Shown: positions 19,201-27,443 of the stretch, one piece after another
Numbering within the stretch: the first letter of the stretch is position 1
How the letters are laid out: each line of letters begins with the position of its first letter
DNA from: Salinicoccus albus DSM 19776
GTDB taxonomy: Bacteria > Bacillota > Bacilli > Staphylococcales > Salinicoccaceae
NCBI RefSeq assembly: GCF_000385175.1
Contig: NZ_ARQJ01000029.1
Coordinates: 62,001 to 126,000 of the forward strand
Length of the DNA: 64,000 bases
Direction of reading: 5' to 3'
Translations under genes and position numbers: made by a program
The notes under the pieces: model-generated
The model's database searches: none
Told to the model about the DNA's origin: nothing
What the model saw: the letters and a program-made list of their open reading frames with translations, nothing else

Positions 19201-19706
19201 TTCAGCCACTGCCCGTAGATGCTGTGCAGATCGCTGAATTTATCCTGCATCCTGCCGGAATCACTCTCTATCCTGTTCAAGTCCTCCGGGGCGACCCGGT
19301 AGGCATTGAATTCCTTCAGCATATCGAGCACCTTATTTGAAAACCTTATGTACTGGGCACTGTCCTTATAAAACTTCAACTCCGTTTTCATCTCAGTCAT
19401 CATTTTGTGGAGCATCATGATATGGCCGCTTTCAGATAATGCATCGCGTGTCTGATGTCCGGTTTCATTGAACACATGCCAGATGAACCTCGCGAAGCTG
19501 AAGACGCCGGCACGCAGACTGCCTGTCCTGCCTTCTGTCCCGCCGCGGTTGGTAATGATATTTTCATAGCGGAGCGTATTCTGCGTCGGTGTTATGATAT
19601 ATATCCCCGGGCCAAGCGGCGAATGTGCAGTCTCTTCATCAATTTCATCGAACATTTGCTTCGTCTTGCCCGCACCGCTGATACCTGTCCAGATTTTAAT
19701 CGACAT
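16191..19706 (-). CDS. addB: ATP-dependent helicase/nuclease subunit B (AddB/RexB)
   Basis: AddB (1171 aa, close to the 1166 aa of B. subtilis) is the Chi-recognising, nuclease-bearing partner of AddA. The degenerate N-terminal P-loop reads GISGAGKTKQM. The C-terminal nuclease has LIDYKSS. Iron-sulfur ligands are visible as a cysteine in FHRCQFQHF and the C-terminal cluster CELCDFKSVC. AAGGAG precedes the ATG, and the gene is 58 bases downstream of lepB with an intervening weak hairpin. Confidence 0.97.
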   Translation of the reverse strand: MSIKIWTGISGAGKTKQMFDEIDEETAHSPLGPGIYIITPTQNTLRYENIITNRGGTEGRTGSLRAGVFSFARFIWHVFNETGHQTRDALSESGHIMMLHKMMTEMKTELKFYKDSAQYIRFSNKVLDMLKEFNAYRVAPEDLNRIESDSGRMQDKFSDLHSIYGQWLKRTDALQIEALDLTDQFISLLYSDAVIHGLEDAVIYIDGFHNFTESEYAMIQALATRVKTINILLTHQGENKQLFRKTDTVIERLRFYMGDASLDFLHFGRAFKRSEKRGLIQLEQHFAMYEKMFDYDGVTITEAPNVLEEVTEVAREIERIVFDGEGYYKDIGILYRDESYEPVLDSVFRRFNISWHVDRKVPMYAHPFIQFIMALLECYIKNYEFSAFMNVLKTGYLSESADRIYIDQLENFALERGLSGPSLFDDDKFKYISVPDNDGGLSVEDKSEYYQEMIDFKNEVLGKLKRLYDELGQDLSVRDYIGRIYNFIIDEGIAEKIEDEMNDLDARKEIQKRDETEQAFNMFIRLLDDAYMVFDDAAVSFEVFYETFLDGLKNAEFSLLPSTIDQVMAGSLDLSKVENKKYIFMIGVNRDVLPKDSGNGELVSDEEKALFDEAGIELSPSSKTLGQDERFVFYLGITRATDRLYLSFSSTKSNGETTKMSPFLAEILPEDETRVLNYEYRRTSEYSRFNPGLLISSAKSMEPLMHLKMREMLASPADDAETFLALPEYRPWVEAYHLLMKYSWYDIYPRLKRNLTYDNRAADITQETAELLYGDEMTASVSRFETFHRCQFQHFAAYGLKLKIRKPYQVAPLELGNLYHEVLYDTVKSLRFTLAHNEAVIRRQVSKSIDTFAAAIQFGIFDYTGYYQSLKKRAEDAIVRLILFMKEIETLGQYKIADAELSFGFTHSPIDEVTLESDAGRKIHLRGKIDRIDMYETDAGAYVNLIDYKSSTRSISKEGILNGLELQMMTYMYVLVQKGPSYFGKGKIMPNSMLFFPVRDPLVSFKTEASPEALEKEQKKKMKPDGVFINEAPDYDTVLNEASIGISGMLSSLETFQEYGTYYPITVSRKDRINASTKGRYFSPMLFEHYAEYIMSLYRETTDRIYAGEVLASPMTMDRNNKHLACELCDFKSVCHIDPLMNRQDIRTNEVDDEVIREFESEVETDGRVDR

Positions 19707-19727
19707 GTTCCCACTCCTTCAGATTAG

Positions 19728-19757
19728 AACAGACACCCTTAACGGCGGGTGTCTGTT
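19728..19757 (-). terminator. Hairpin between lepB and addB, weak terminator
   Basis: A perfect 11-bp inverted repeat (AACAGACACCC / GGGTGTCTGTT) lies downstream of lepB. On the minus strand its tail is TTCTAATC, a poor T-run, so partial read-through into addAB is plausible. Confidence 0.55.
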
Positions 19758-19764
19758 GTTTTCA

Positions 19765-20298
19765 TCAGTTAAAACCGATTGATATTTCGTTGAGCGGCCA
19801 GAATCTCAGCTGCACTTCACCGACCACCTGAGAATTATCCACCAGCCCGAAGTCTCTGGAATCCCGGCTGACCGGCCGGTTATCCCCGAGCACAAGAATA
19901 TGGTCCTCAGGAATCGTACCGCCTTCTACACCCAGTTCTTGCAGTGTGAAATTGTCCATATAGGAATCTTGTGTGTGAACGAGGTAGTCCTCATCAATCG
20001 CCTCATCGTTTACATAGACCTGCTTATCATCCATCCTTACCGTATCCCCCGGCGTGCCGATGACACGTTTAACATATGCCGGCCCTTCTTCTGAATTGAA
20101 GACGATGACGTCTCCGGTATCATAATCCGTAAAATTATATATGAATTTATTTACAACGACCCTGTCTCCGTCTTCGAATGTCGGATCCATGCTGAGACCG
20201 TCGACTGTGTAGGAAACGAACAGGAAGGTTCGGATAACCAATATCAGTACTACAGCAACAGCGATCGCTATGATCCATTCTCTGATCTCTTTTTTCAA
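19765..20298 (-). CDS. spsB: Signal peptidase I (SpsB type)
   Basis: Type I signal peptidase (177 aa) that cleaves Sec and Tat signal peptides at the outer face of the membrane. One N-terminal transmembrane helix (residues 8-28) is followed by the catalytic serine S36 in GLSMDPTF and the general-base lysine K77 in AYVKRVIGTPGD, the same positions as S. aureus SpsB. The GDNRPVSRDSR box is also present. The start is TTG with GGGTG upstream. Only one signal peptidase gene is here; S. aureus carries an additional inactive spsA. Confidence 0.95.
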   Translation of the reverse strand: MKKEIREWIIAIAVAVVLILVIRTFLFVSYTVDGLSMDPTFEDGDRVVVNKFIYNFTDYDTGDVIVFNSEEGPAYVKRVIGTPGDTVRMDDKQVYVNDEAIDEDYLVHTQDSYMDNFTLQELGVEGGTIPEDHILVLGDNRPVSRDSRDFGLVDNSQVVGEVQLRFWPLNEISIGFN

Positions 20299-20310
20299 AA
20301 TGTCACACCC

Positions 20311-20919
20311 TTAATCATCCATTTTTCTTTTGATATAGTTCTGGTACCATTTGGAGAATAAATAAAGTAGCACCAATACTATAATCGATAGTGTCAGCTG
20401 CAGCGGTGAAGTGAAAAACGATGTGACATCATTGCCAACCAGTGACATCGACATAATCATAATCGCTTTTGCCGCAATCAATATATACAAGTATACGATT
20501 TTTTTCATATTAGATAAAGCAGCAATCACATTTATCACTGCAGAGGGTGTAAAAGGAAGGCATAACAGTATAAAGAGGAAGGAGAACCCCCTCCTGTCTA
20601 TAAATGAAAGCATCTTCTGCAACCGTTCATGCCTGGCGATATACCGTTGTGACGGTGCCCGCAGGAAATACCTGACCGCCAGAAAGACGATATAACTTCC
20701 GAGTACAGTGCCCGAATAACTTGCCAGAAACCCCAGTATCAGCCCATACGAGTTAATATTGACGATCACAAACAGAAACAGCGGCAAAAACGGCAATAAC
20801 GACTCCAGGACCACAAGCAGGAAACCGACAATCACACCGATCTGCTCCACTTGTGAAAACAGCTGCTCAAGCCCTTCCTGGGTCGTCAGCATTTCATATA
20901 ACTGCCTTAACCATTCCAC
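20311..20919 (-). CDS. TVP38/TMEM64 family (DedA-like) membrane protein
   Basis: Integral membrane protein (202 aa) of the VTT/SNARE-associated family, which includes lipid scramblases and flippases. The family region FLPLFLFVIVN...GFLASYSGTVLGSYIVF and the RRGFSFLFILLCLPFTPSAVIN segment with its conserved F/P residues are clear. The start is taken as GTG 20919 because GGGTGAGG lies eight bases upstream; an in-frame ATG at 20937 has no ribosome site and abuts the pgi terminator hairpin. It precedes lepB by 12 bases, so the two are probably co-transcribed. A role in lipid-carrier translocation is only an inference from the family. Confidence 0.85.
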   Translation of the reverse strand: MEWLRQLYEMLTTQEGLEQLFSQVEQIGVIVGFLLVVLESLLPFLPLFLFVIVNINSYGLILGFLASYSGTVLGSYIVFLAVRYFLRAPSQRYIARHERLQKMLSFIDRRGFSFLFILLCLPFTPSAVINVIAALSNMKKIVYLYILIAAKAIMIMSMSLVGNDVTSFFTSPLQLTLSIIVLVLLYLFSKWYQNYIKRKMDD

Positions 20920-20945
20920 ATCAAAAACCTCACCCATCTAACAAA

Positions 20946-20971
20946 GGCTATATTACCTCTGTAATATAGCC
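20946..20971 (-). terminator. Terminator of pgi
   Basis: Perfect 11-bp inverted repeat (GGCTATATTAC / GTAATATAGCC) with a 4-base loop. On the minus strand it is followed by TTTGTT just after pgi. Confidence 0.7.
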
Positions 20972-20998
20972 GCTAACTTCAATACAATTATATAATTT

Positions 20999-22315
20999 TT
21001 AATCCATTCTGTCATTCAATTGCTTCCGCAGATCTTCATATCCGGGTTTACCTAAAAGGGCAAACATGTTTTTCTTATAAGCTTCAACTCCCGGCTGGTT
21101 GAACGGGTTGACACCGAGCAGATAGCCGCTCATGGCACAGGCCATTTCAAAGAAGTATACCAGGCAGCCGAAAGTATAACTGTCCAGACGGGGAATCCGT
21201 ACAACCATGTTGGGCACCCCGCCGTCAGCATGGGCGAGCATCGTGCCCGTCATCGCCTGGCGGTTGACCTCGTCCACAGTCGTACCGGCCAGGTAGTTCA
21301 AGCCATCGGGATCAGCATCATCAGCGTCAATGGTAATGTCGCTCAACGGAGTTTCTATATCAATGACTGTTTCCATCAGATTTCTTCTGCCGTCCTGAAT
21401 ATACTGTCCGAGGGAATGCAGGTCCGTAGTAAAGTTTGCACTGTGCGGCAGGATGCCTTTGTGGTCCTTGCCTTCACTTTCACCGTAAAGCTGCTTCCAC
21501 CATTCACCGAAATAACTGAGCCGCTCGTCGTAGTTCACCAGCATTTCGACGTCATAGCCTTTTCTGTGCAGGGCGTTGCGGACAACCGCGTACCGGTATG
21601 CGGGATTCGCTTCCATGGACGGGGCGGACAGTTCGTACATGCTTGCGGCCGCCCCGTCCATCATGGCGGAAATATCGATCCCGGCTGCAGCAATCGGCAA
21701 AAGACCAACTGCTGTAAGCACCGAATAGCGGCCGCCGACATCGTCCGGTACAACAAACATATCATAGCCCTGTTCTTTAGCCAGGGCGTTCAAAGCCCCT
21801 TTTTCGCGGTCCGTGGTCACATAGATGCGTCCGGCCGGGGCATCATACTTTTCCTCGAGGAGCTTTTTAAACACCCTGAAGGCAATGGCCGGTTCCATCG
21901 TTGTACCGGATTTGCTGATGACGTTGATAGAAAAGTCCTTATCCGCCAAATACCACTTTAACTCATTCATATAATGGGCAGACAGATGATGGCCGGCAAA
22001 AATAATCTGCGGACCATCAGATTCGAACGTCGGTGACAGCATCTCAATTGCTGCTTTCGCACCCAGGTATGAACCGCCGATACCGATGACAACAAGCACA
22101 TCCGAATCCCGTTTGATCTGCGCTGCAGATGTTTGGATGCGGGTGAATTCCTCTTGATCATAATTCTCAGGCAGATCTACCCAGCCCAGGCTGCCGCTGC
22201 CCGTTTTGTCGTGAATCATGTCATGCACCGTTCCGATGAATGGTTTGAAACGGTCCATTTCCCCTTCGCTCAAGAAAGGTGAAGCGCTGCTGTAATCAAA
22301 TTTAATATGTGTCAT
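20999..22315 (-). CDS. pgi: Glucose-6-phosphate isomerase
   Basis: Interconverts glucose-6-phosphate and fructose-6-phosphate in glycolysis and gluconeogenesis (438 aa). The phosphosugar-binding motifs [12 protein letters not shown] and [10 protein letters not shown] are present, as are the catalytic region in [12 protein letters not shown] and the C-terminal [12 protein letters not shown]. The start is ATG 22315: GGAGG is five bases upstream, and the in-frame ATG at 22327 overlaps that ribosome site. It has its own promoter in the gap after trpA and ends at a hairpin. Confidence 0.97.
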   Translation of the reverse strand: MTHIKFDYSSASPFLSEGEMDRFKPFIGTVHDMIHDKTGSGSLGWVDLPENYDQEEFTRIQTSAAQIKRDSDVLVVIGIGGSYLGAKAAIEMLSPTFESDGPQIIFAGHHLSAHYMNELKWYLADKDFSINVISKSGTTMEPAIAFRVFKKLLEEKYDAPAGRIYVTTDREKGALNALAKEQGYDMFVVPDDVGGRYSVLTAVGLLPIAAAGIDISAMMDGAAASMYELSAPSMEANPAYRYAVVRNALHRKGYDVEMLVNYDERLSYFGEWWKQLYGESEGKDHKGILPHSANFTTDLHSLGQYIQDGRRNLMETVIDIETPLSDITIDADDADPDGLNYLAGTTVDEVNRQAMTGTMLAHADGGVPNMVVRIPRLDSYTFGCLVYFFEMACAMSGYLLGVNPFNQPGVEAYKKNMFALLGKPGYEDLRKQLNDRMD

Positions 22316-22347
22316 GGTATCCTCCAAATCGTTTATCCGTTTCCTTT

Positions 22348-22377
22348 ATTGTAGGCTGAACGGATACGGAGAATCAA
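22348..22377 (-). promoter_or_regulatory. pgi promoter
   Basis: On the minus strand, -35 TTGATT (22372-22377) and -10 TACAAT (22348-22353) are spaced by 18 bases. No clear terminator lies between trpA and this promoter, so trp transcripts may also run into pgi. Confidence 0.6.
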
Positions 22378-22389
22378 CTGTTTTCATAT

Positions 22390-23175
22390 TTATATTTTTT
22401 GATGCTTTTTATCTGGTATGATCTCTTTGATTTCCTCTGTCCTGCCTTCATGGAGCAAGCTGACGATTTTAGAACCGACGATCACACCGTCCGAATGAGT
22501 GCCGAGTGCTTCCGCCTGTGCGCCTGTACTGATGCCGAAGCCGGCACATACCGGCGTATCACTGATCTGCCTCACCCTGTCCAGGTGGTCATACAGACTT
22601 TTGCCGAAATCATCCCGCACGCCTGTGGTACCATTGACTGTCACGGCATATATGAAACCTTCTGCGCCGTCCGCGATTTCCCTGATTCTTTCTTCACTGC
22701 TTGTCAGTGTAATGAAACGGATCATGGCAATGTCATATTTGGCCAGCGGAGCGCCGAACTCAGGTTCTTCCTCAAACGGCACATCAGGGACAATGACACC
22801 TGCAGCACCGCCGTCATGCGCCATGGCAGCAAATTTTTCCCGGCCGAGCCTCAAAATTGGATTCGCGTACGACATGATGACGACAGGAATGCTGATTTCA
22901 GCTTTGATTTCCTTCAGCGTCTTCAACACGGCCTCAAGCGTTACATATCGATCCAGTGCGCGCCGGCCGGCATTTTGAATGGCCGGTCCGTCCGCCACAG
23001 GATCTGAAAACGGAATGCCGAGTTCAACAATGGACACCCCTGAATCTTCAAGTGTCAGGATCTGGTCCTTCAATTGGTCAAGCCCGCCATCCCCGGCCAT
23101 GATATAGGCAATGAACGCTTTATCATCATTCTCTCTGAGTGATTCAAACGTCTGGTCTATAAGAAATTTACTCAT
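22390..23175 (-). CDS. trpA: Tryptophan synthase alpha subunit
   Basis: Cleaves indole-3-glycerol phosphate to indole and glyceraldehyde-3-phosphate, passing indole to TrpB (261 aa, TIM barrel). The catalytic glutamate lies in [15 protein letters not shown], and the phosphate-binding loop near the C-terminus reads GFGISTGAQ. Its ATG overlaps the trpB stop by 8 bases, with AGGGGAGG upstream inside trpB. It is the last gene of the trpDCFBA operon. Confidence 0.97.
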   Translation of the reverse strand: MSKFLIDQTFESLRENDDKAFIAYIMAGDGGLDQLKDQILTLEDSGVSIVELGIPFSDPVADGPAIQNAGRRALDRYVTLEAVLKTLKEIKAEISIPVVIMSYANPILRLGREKFAAMAHDGGAAGVIVPDVPFEEEPEFGAPLAKYDIAMIRFITLTSSEERIREIADGAEGFIYAVTVNGTTGVRDDFGKSLYDHLDRVRQISDTPVCAGFGISTGAQAEALGTHSDGVIVGSKIVSLLHEGRTEEIKEIIPDKKHQKI

Positions 23176-24379
23176 CCGGATCCTCCCCTTTCAATCGTTC
23201 CTTAATTTCTGCAACATCCTTATCTCCCCGGCCGGAAAGATTGACGACGATGATTTCATCATGATTCATTTGAGATGCGATCCCGAGTGCATAGGATACA
23301 GCATGCGCACTCTCGAGTGCAGGTATGATCCCTTCTGTCCGGGACAGTACCTGAAAGGCTTCAACCGCTTCATCATCACTGATGTGGACATACTCAGCCC
23401 TTCTTATGTCTTTAAGGTGGCTGTGTTCCGGCCCGATGCCAGGATAATCCAGCCCGGCTGAAATGGAATGGGCGTCCTGAATCTGGCCCGCTTCATCCTG
23501 CAGCAGATGCATTTTGGCACCGTGCAGAATGCCGGTATGCCCATTGGTCAGTGAAGCGGCATTGTCATTTGTATCGATACCCAGTCCGGAAGCTTCAACA
23601 CCATACATCCGTACTGATGTTTCATTTACGAATGGATGGAACATGCCAATGGCATTGCTGCCCCCGCCGATACAGGCGACGACTGCATCCGGCAGGCGCC
23701 CTTCAATATCCAGCATCTGCTGTTTCGTTTCCCTGCCGATGACAGACTGAAAATCCCTGACCAGCCGGGGGAACGGATGCGGCCCAAGCGCAGAACCAAT
23801 AATATAATGGGTATCCTCCACATTCGCTACCCAGTAGCGCAGTGCTTCATTTACTGCATCCTTCAATGTACCGCGCCCCTGGTCGACGCTTTCTACTTTG
23901 GTCCCGAGAAGCTCCATACGGAATACATTCAGCGCCTGACGCCTGACATCTTCTTTGCCCATAAACACGATGCATTCAAGCCCGAGCAGGGCACATACAG
24001 TGGCACTGGCCACACCGTGCTGCCCCGCGCCGGTTTCGGCAACGATTTTCTTCTTGCCCATACGTTTAGCGAGCAGCGCCTGCCCGATTGTATTATTGAT
24101 CTTATGTGCGCCCGTATGGTTCAAATCCTCCCGCTTCAGATATATCTTTGCACCGCCGGCCTGCCTGGAGAGATGCTCCGCATAATAGAGCGGCGTCTCC
24201 CGTCCGATATATTCCTTCAGATAATAATCCAGCTCATTCTGAAATTCCTGATCCGCTTTTGCGCTGTCATACGCTGCTTCCAGCTCCTTCACCGCACCCA
24301 TCAGTGTTTCCGGCACGTATCTGCCGCCATACTCCCCATAATGTCCATTGTTATCTGGCTGCTGGTATGTCTTTTCCAT
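23168..24379 (-). CDS. trpB: Tryptophan synthase beta subunit
   Basis: PLP enzyme (403 aa) joining indole and serine to form tryptophan. The PLP lysine is in [10 protein letters not shown], and the phosphate-binding glycine loop is [10 protein letters not shown]. The N-terminus [13 protein letters not shown] is typical of TrpB1, the form that partners TrpA. It starts within the end of trpF (29-base overlap) with AAAGGAG upstream. Confidence 0.97.
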   Translation of the reverse strand: MEKTYQQPDNNGHYGEYGGRYVPETLMGAVKELEAAYDSAKADQEFQNELDYYLKEYIGRETPLYYAEHLSRQAGGAKIYLKREDLNHTGAHKINNTIGQALLAKRMGKKKIVAETGAGQHGVASATVCALLGLECIVFMGKEDVRRQALNVFRMELLGTKVESVDQGRGTLKDAVNEALRYWVANVEDTHYIIGSALGPHPFPRLVRDFQSVIGRETKQQMLDIEGRLPDAVVACIGGGSNAIGMFHPFVNETSVRMYGVEASGLGIDTNDNAASLTNGHTGILHGAKMHLLQDEAGQIQDAHSISAGLDYPGIGPEHSHLKDIRRAEYVHISDDEAVEAFQVLSRTEGIIPALESAHAVSYALGIASQMNHDEIIVVNLSGRGDKDVAEIKERLKGEDPDE

Positions 24380-24989
24380 TCATCACCACTCCTTTGGCAA
24401 TCTGCATGATTTCTGCAATCTTATTCCTGTCTTTGACACCGTTCGTTTCTGCACCACTGGATAAGTCGATCATAAACGGCGCCACTTCCATTTCTGCCTG
24501 ATTGATATTACCGGCGTTGAGCCCGCCGGCTAAAATCAGCCTGCGTCTGTCTATATCGGTATTGACAGCCTTCGACCAATCGAACTTTCTGCCGGTGCCG
24601 CCCCGCTTGGTTTCCGTACGCGAGTCCAGCAGTATAAAATCTGCCGGATATTCAAACATTTCTTTGAAAGTGGGCCCCTCATCGATTGAAAACGCCTTGA
24701 TCACCTTTGAATTTACAGCCCGGGCAAAGGCAGGGCTTTCATCACCGTGGAGTTGAACATAGTCCAGACCCGCCTGATCGATCGTGCGGTTTATCTCCGA
24801 GAGCCCGGTATTGACAAATACGCCTGTCTTTTGTATTCCTGAGCCCAGCGCATCTGTGATCGCTTCAGCTGTTTCAGGTGTGATTTTTCTGCTGCTGTCA
24901 GCAAACATGAAACCGACCATGTCCGCACCATTCTCCTCTGCGGCTTGTGCCGCCTGGATGGACTGGATACCGCAAATCTTAACTTTCAT
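24351..24989 (-). CDS. trpF: Phosphoribosylanthranilate isomerase
   Basis: Amadori isomerase converting phosphoribosylanthranilate to CdRP (212 aa). The catalytic cysteine is in VKICGIQS, and the later [10 protein letters not shown] and [10 protein letters not shown] segments are family hallmarks. The conserved second catalytic aspartate is in LLDSRTETK. It overlaps trpC by 11 bases and trpB by 29 bases. Confidence 0.95.
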   Translation of the reverse strand: MKVKICGIQSIQAAQAAEENGADMVGFMFADSSRKITPETAEAITDALGSGIQKTGVFVNTGLSEINRTIDQAGLDYVQLHGDESPAFARAVNSKVIKAFSIDEGPTFKEMFEYPADFILLDSRTETKRGGTGRKFDWSKAVNTDIDRRRLILAGGLNAGNINQAEMEVAPFMIDLSSGAETNGVKDRNKIAEIMQIAKGVVMNGKDIPAAR

Positions 24990-25755
24990 CTAATCCTCCC
25001 CCCTTGAGTTCCCGAATCTTATCGCCCGGATCTTCTGACATCATCAACGTTTCTCCGACCAGCAGCGCCTGCGCCCCTGCCTGCGCCATCCGTGCTGAAT
25101 CCTGCCTTGTTCTGATGCCGCTCTCTGCGATAAAAACCGGACCGGCATGCGCATACTTCCCAAGCAATTTCTCAGTGTTTGAAATATCCACTGTAAACGT
25201 CTTCAAATCACGATTATTAATACCGACAAGCGCCGGCTTTATTTCAAGCGCCCGAGCCATTTCTGCTTCGTCATGGACTTCCACCAGCACTTCAAGATTC
25301 AGTGAACGGGCGTATCTGTGCAATCGTGCGAGCGCCTCATCACTGAGGGCCGCAACAATCAGCAAAATCACATCCGCGCCATTGATGTAGGCTTGGCTGA
25401 TCTGCCTTTCATCGATGATGAAATCCTTATTGAGCACTGGTATATCCACCGTTCGTTTTACTTTTGCCAAATCTTCCATGGTGCCGCTGAAAAATTTCTG
25501 ATCGGTCAATACAGAGACAGCATCGGCGCCGCTTGAAGCATATAAAGCGGCCTGTTCTGAGGGCACGATGCCCGGGTCAATATCACCCTTTGACGGCGAT
25601 TTCCGTTTGACTTCGGCAATGACTGCCGGCGTATCTGAATCATGCAGCCGTTCGATAAACGATACTGGCTGCCGGCCGAATACGACGGGGGTTTGAGATA
25701 ATGTTTCCAGTTCAATTTCTTTCTGTGCGATGATGTCATCTAAAATAGTACTCAT
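24979..25755 (-). CDS. trpC: Indole-3-glycerol phosphate synthase
   Basis: Closes the indole ring by decarboxylating CdRP (258 aa). Catalytic lysine and neighbours are in VIAEVKRKSPSKG, the second lysine is in LNKDFIIDE, and GINNRDLKTF and AESGIRT complete the family set. It begins with an ATG sharing four bases with the trpD stop (ATGA). Confidence 0.96.
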   Translation of the reverse strand: MSTILDDIIAQKEIELETLSQTPVVFGRQPVSFIERLHDSDTPAVIAEVKRKSPSKGDIDPGIVPSEQAALYASSGADAVSVLTDQKFFSGTMEDLAKVKRTVDIPVLNKDFIIDERQISQAYINGADVILLIVAALSDEALARLHRYARSLNLEVLVEVHDEAEMARALEIKPALVGINNRDLKTFTVDISNTEKLLGKYAHAGPVFIAESGIRTRQDSARMAQAGAQALLVGETLMMSEDPGDKIRELKGGGLDES

Positions 25756-26822
25756 GCCTGCCCCCCTCTCTTGTTGGAATACTTGATCAGATGCTCCAGT
25801 TTTTGAAGTGCCCGGCCCGAAGAGATGGATTCTTTTGCCATGAAGATGCCTGCTTCGATGGAATCCGATCTGCCGGCTGCGTACAAACCGATGCCCGCAT
25901 TCAGGAGGACGGTATCCCTTTGGGCCGGCGCGGCGTCCCCCTCAAGCACATTCCTTAATATTTCCGCGTTGGTGCTGCTGTCGCCGCCGGCGATTGCCTC
26001 AAGCGGGTATGATTTCAAACCGACGGACTCCGGTGTGAACTTTTCCTCGTAGATCGCCCCTCCTTCCAATAACGCAAAGTAATTTTCACCGGCGAGAGAT
26101 GCTTCATCCATGTATCCCGCCCCGTTGATGACAACGGCTCTTTTCCTGCCCAGCCGTTTGAGCACTGTCGCCATCATCACCAGTTGCTCCCTGTTATAAG
26201 TACCCAAAAACTGCTGCTCCAGCTTGACGGGATTGATCAGCGGGCCGATGAGATTGAAGATCGTCGGCACTTTCAGGTCCTGCCTGACTTTCATGATCTG
26301 TTTTAGTTTGGGATGCACATGCGGTGCAAACAGGAACGTGATGTTGTTGTCCTTGAGCAGCCGTGCGTTGTCGTCCGCATCAAAATCCAGTGACACGCCA
26401 AGTTCCGCCAGCACATCCGAGCTGCCTGTCCGGCTCGTCACACTTCTGTTACCATGCTTTGCGACTGTCACGCCGGCGCCTGCCAGCACAAATGCTGACA
26501 CTGTGGAGATATTGAAGCTGTGTGAACCGTCTCCGCCTGTACCGCAGTTATCCATGACATTATCCATCGACCGCTTCAATGGCATGGCGTTGTCCCGCAG
26601 CACTTCGACCAGTGATGCAATTTCATCCACCGTCTCTCCCTTTGCCTTTAATGCCATCAAGAAGGCGGCGACTTCGCTGTCACTGAGTGTTTCATTGAGT
26701 ATGATCTGCATGGCCTCCGCCATTTCATCAAACGTCAGGTCTTTCCTTTCGGATAATTTGTTAAGATGCGTTTTTAAACTGCCTGCTTTTGTCTCAGTTT
26801 TAACTGCCTGCTCTGTAGTCAC
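25752..26822 (-). CDS. trpD: Anthranilate phosphoribosyltransferase
   Basis: Transfers phosphoribose from PRPP to anthranilate (356 aa). The PRPP-binding motif DNCGTGGDGSHSFNIST and KHGNRSVTSRTGSSDVLAELG are present. The start is GTG 26822, with AAAGGAG eight bases upstream; longer in-frame extension would run into the T-box RNA and is rejected. It is the first gene of the operon, and no trpE or trpG (anthranilate synthase) precedes it, unlike the usual staphylococcal trpEGDCFBA. Anthranilate must come from genes elsewhere or from outside. Confidence 0.95.
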   Translation of the reverse strand: MTTEQAVKTETKAGSLKTHLNKLSERKDLTFDEMAEAMQIILNETLSDSEVAAFLMALKAKGETVDEIASLVEVLRDNAMPLKRSMDNVMDNCGTGGDGSHSFNISTVSAFVLAGAGVTVAKHGNRSVTSRTGSSDVLAELGVSLDFDADDNARLLKDNNITFLFAPHVHPKLKQIMKVRQDLKVPTIFNLIGPLINPVKLEQQFLGTYNREQLVMMATVLKRLGRKRAVVINGAGYMDEASLAGENYFALLEGGAIYEEKFTPESVGLKSYPLEAIAGGDSSTNAEILRNVLEGDAAPAQRDTVLLNAGIGLYAAGRSDSIEAGIFMAKESISSGRALQKLEHLIKYSNKRGGQA

Positions 26823-26844
26823 TTCACATTCTCCTTTCAAATAT

Positions 26845-27066
26845 AAAAAACCTCCACAGACGATTTGTCTGTGGAGGACGATTTCACCGCGGTGCCACCT
26901 CGTATTAATGCTGACAGCAAGTGCCCAGCATTCGCTCCGCCACGTAAAGTGCGGCTGCCTGACGCATGATTTTTCAGTCCCATTCAGGCGGTGTGCATGT
27001 ATCGGTTTCCACCATCCCGACTCTCTGTTCCATGCCTGCACTGCCTTACTTGTTCTGAAATGCGTA
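26845..27066 (-). ncRNA. Tryptophan T-box riboswitch 2 (proximal to trpD)
   Basis: On the minus strand the RNA has an AGAGAG stem I motif, GGATGGTGGAAACC at the stem I tip, and a specifier loop CTGAATGGGACTG, placing UGG (Trp) after GAA. The T-box TGGCACCGCG is at 26888-26897. A terminator follows with 11-bp arms CCTCCACAGAC / GTCTGTGGAGG and six T (26845-26877). Uncharged tRNA-Trp would favour the antiterminator. The 5' boundary is approximate. Confidence 0.93.
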
Positions 27067-27083
27067 TCAATATATTTTTAAAT

Positions 27084-27362
27084 AAAAAAGCTCCCCTGTC
27101 TCTTATAAAAAAGGACGGGGAGCCGTGGTACCACCTTTATTGACCGGTCAATCACCGGTCCGCTCTGGTCATGATCTTCTCTGAATCATGCATTCCCAAT
27201 AACGCGGGATATACGCCAGAGCTTAATTTCAAAAATTTTTCAGCTGCTGGTTATCAGGAAGCCCATTCACTCATACACTGTACCGGTTTGCACCATCCAC
27301 CGGCTCTCTGCAACAGAGCAATCAGCTACTCTTCTTCCCCAATCAAGTCTATTTGAATGATT
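27084..27362 (-). ncRNA. Tryptophan T-box riboswitch 1 (distal, first transcribed)
   Basis: A second, complete T-box precedes the other. It has AGAGAGCCGG, then GGATGGTGCAAACCGG at the stem I tip, and a specifier loop GTGAATGGGCTTCC with UGG (Trp) after GAA. The T-box TGGTACCACG is at 27124-27133. A terminator with arms GCTCCCC / GGGGAGC and six T spans 27084-27123. Transcripts must pass both terminators to reach trpD. The 5' end is inferred from the promoter at 27370-27398. Confidence 0.93.
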
Positions 27363-27369
27363 GCTTTTC

Positions 27370-27398
27370 ATATTAAAACACAAAAAGAGATAATGCAA
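27370..27398 (-). promoter_or_regulatory. Promoter of the T-box / trpDCFBA transcript
   Basis: On the minus strand, TTGCAT (27393-27398) and TAATAT (27370-27375) are separated by 17 bases and lie just upstream of the first T-box stem I. Both boxes are moderate matches. Confidence 0.6.
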
Positions 27399-27401
27399 GT
27401 A

Positions 27402-27434
27402 GTAATTTAAATTTGTTCAGTAAATTTAAATTAC
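27402..27434. repeat. AT-rich 13-bp inverted repeat after the second glutamate dehydrogenase gene
   Basis: Perfect arms GTAATTTAAATTT / AAATTTAAATTAC with a 7-base loop lie between the gdh stop and the trp leader promoter. It may act as a weak terminator for the gdh gene or as a protein-binding site. There is no T-run, so its role is uncertain. Confidence 0.5.
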
Positions 27435-27443
27435 TCTGTCATG

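Noticed and set aside
26823-27041. In-frame N-terminal extension of trpD
   Set aside because: It would translate through T-box 2 and its terminator; the GTG at 26822 has a well-placed AAAGGAG.
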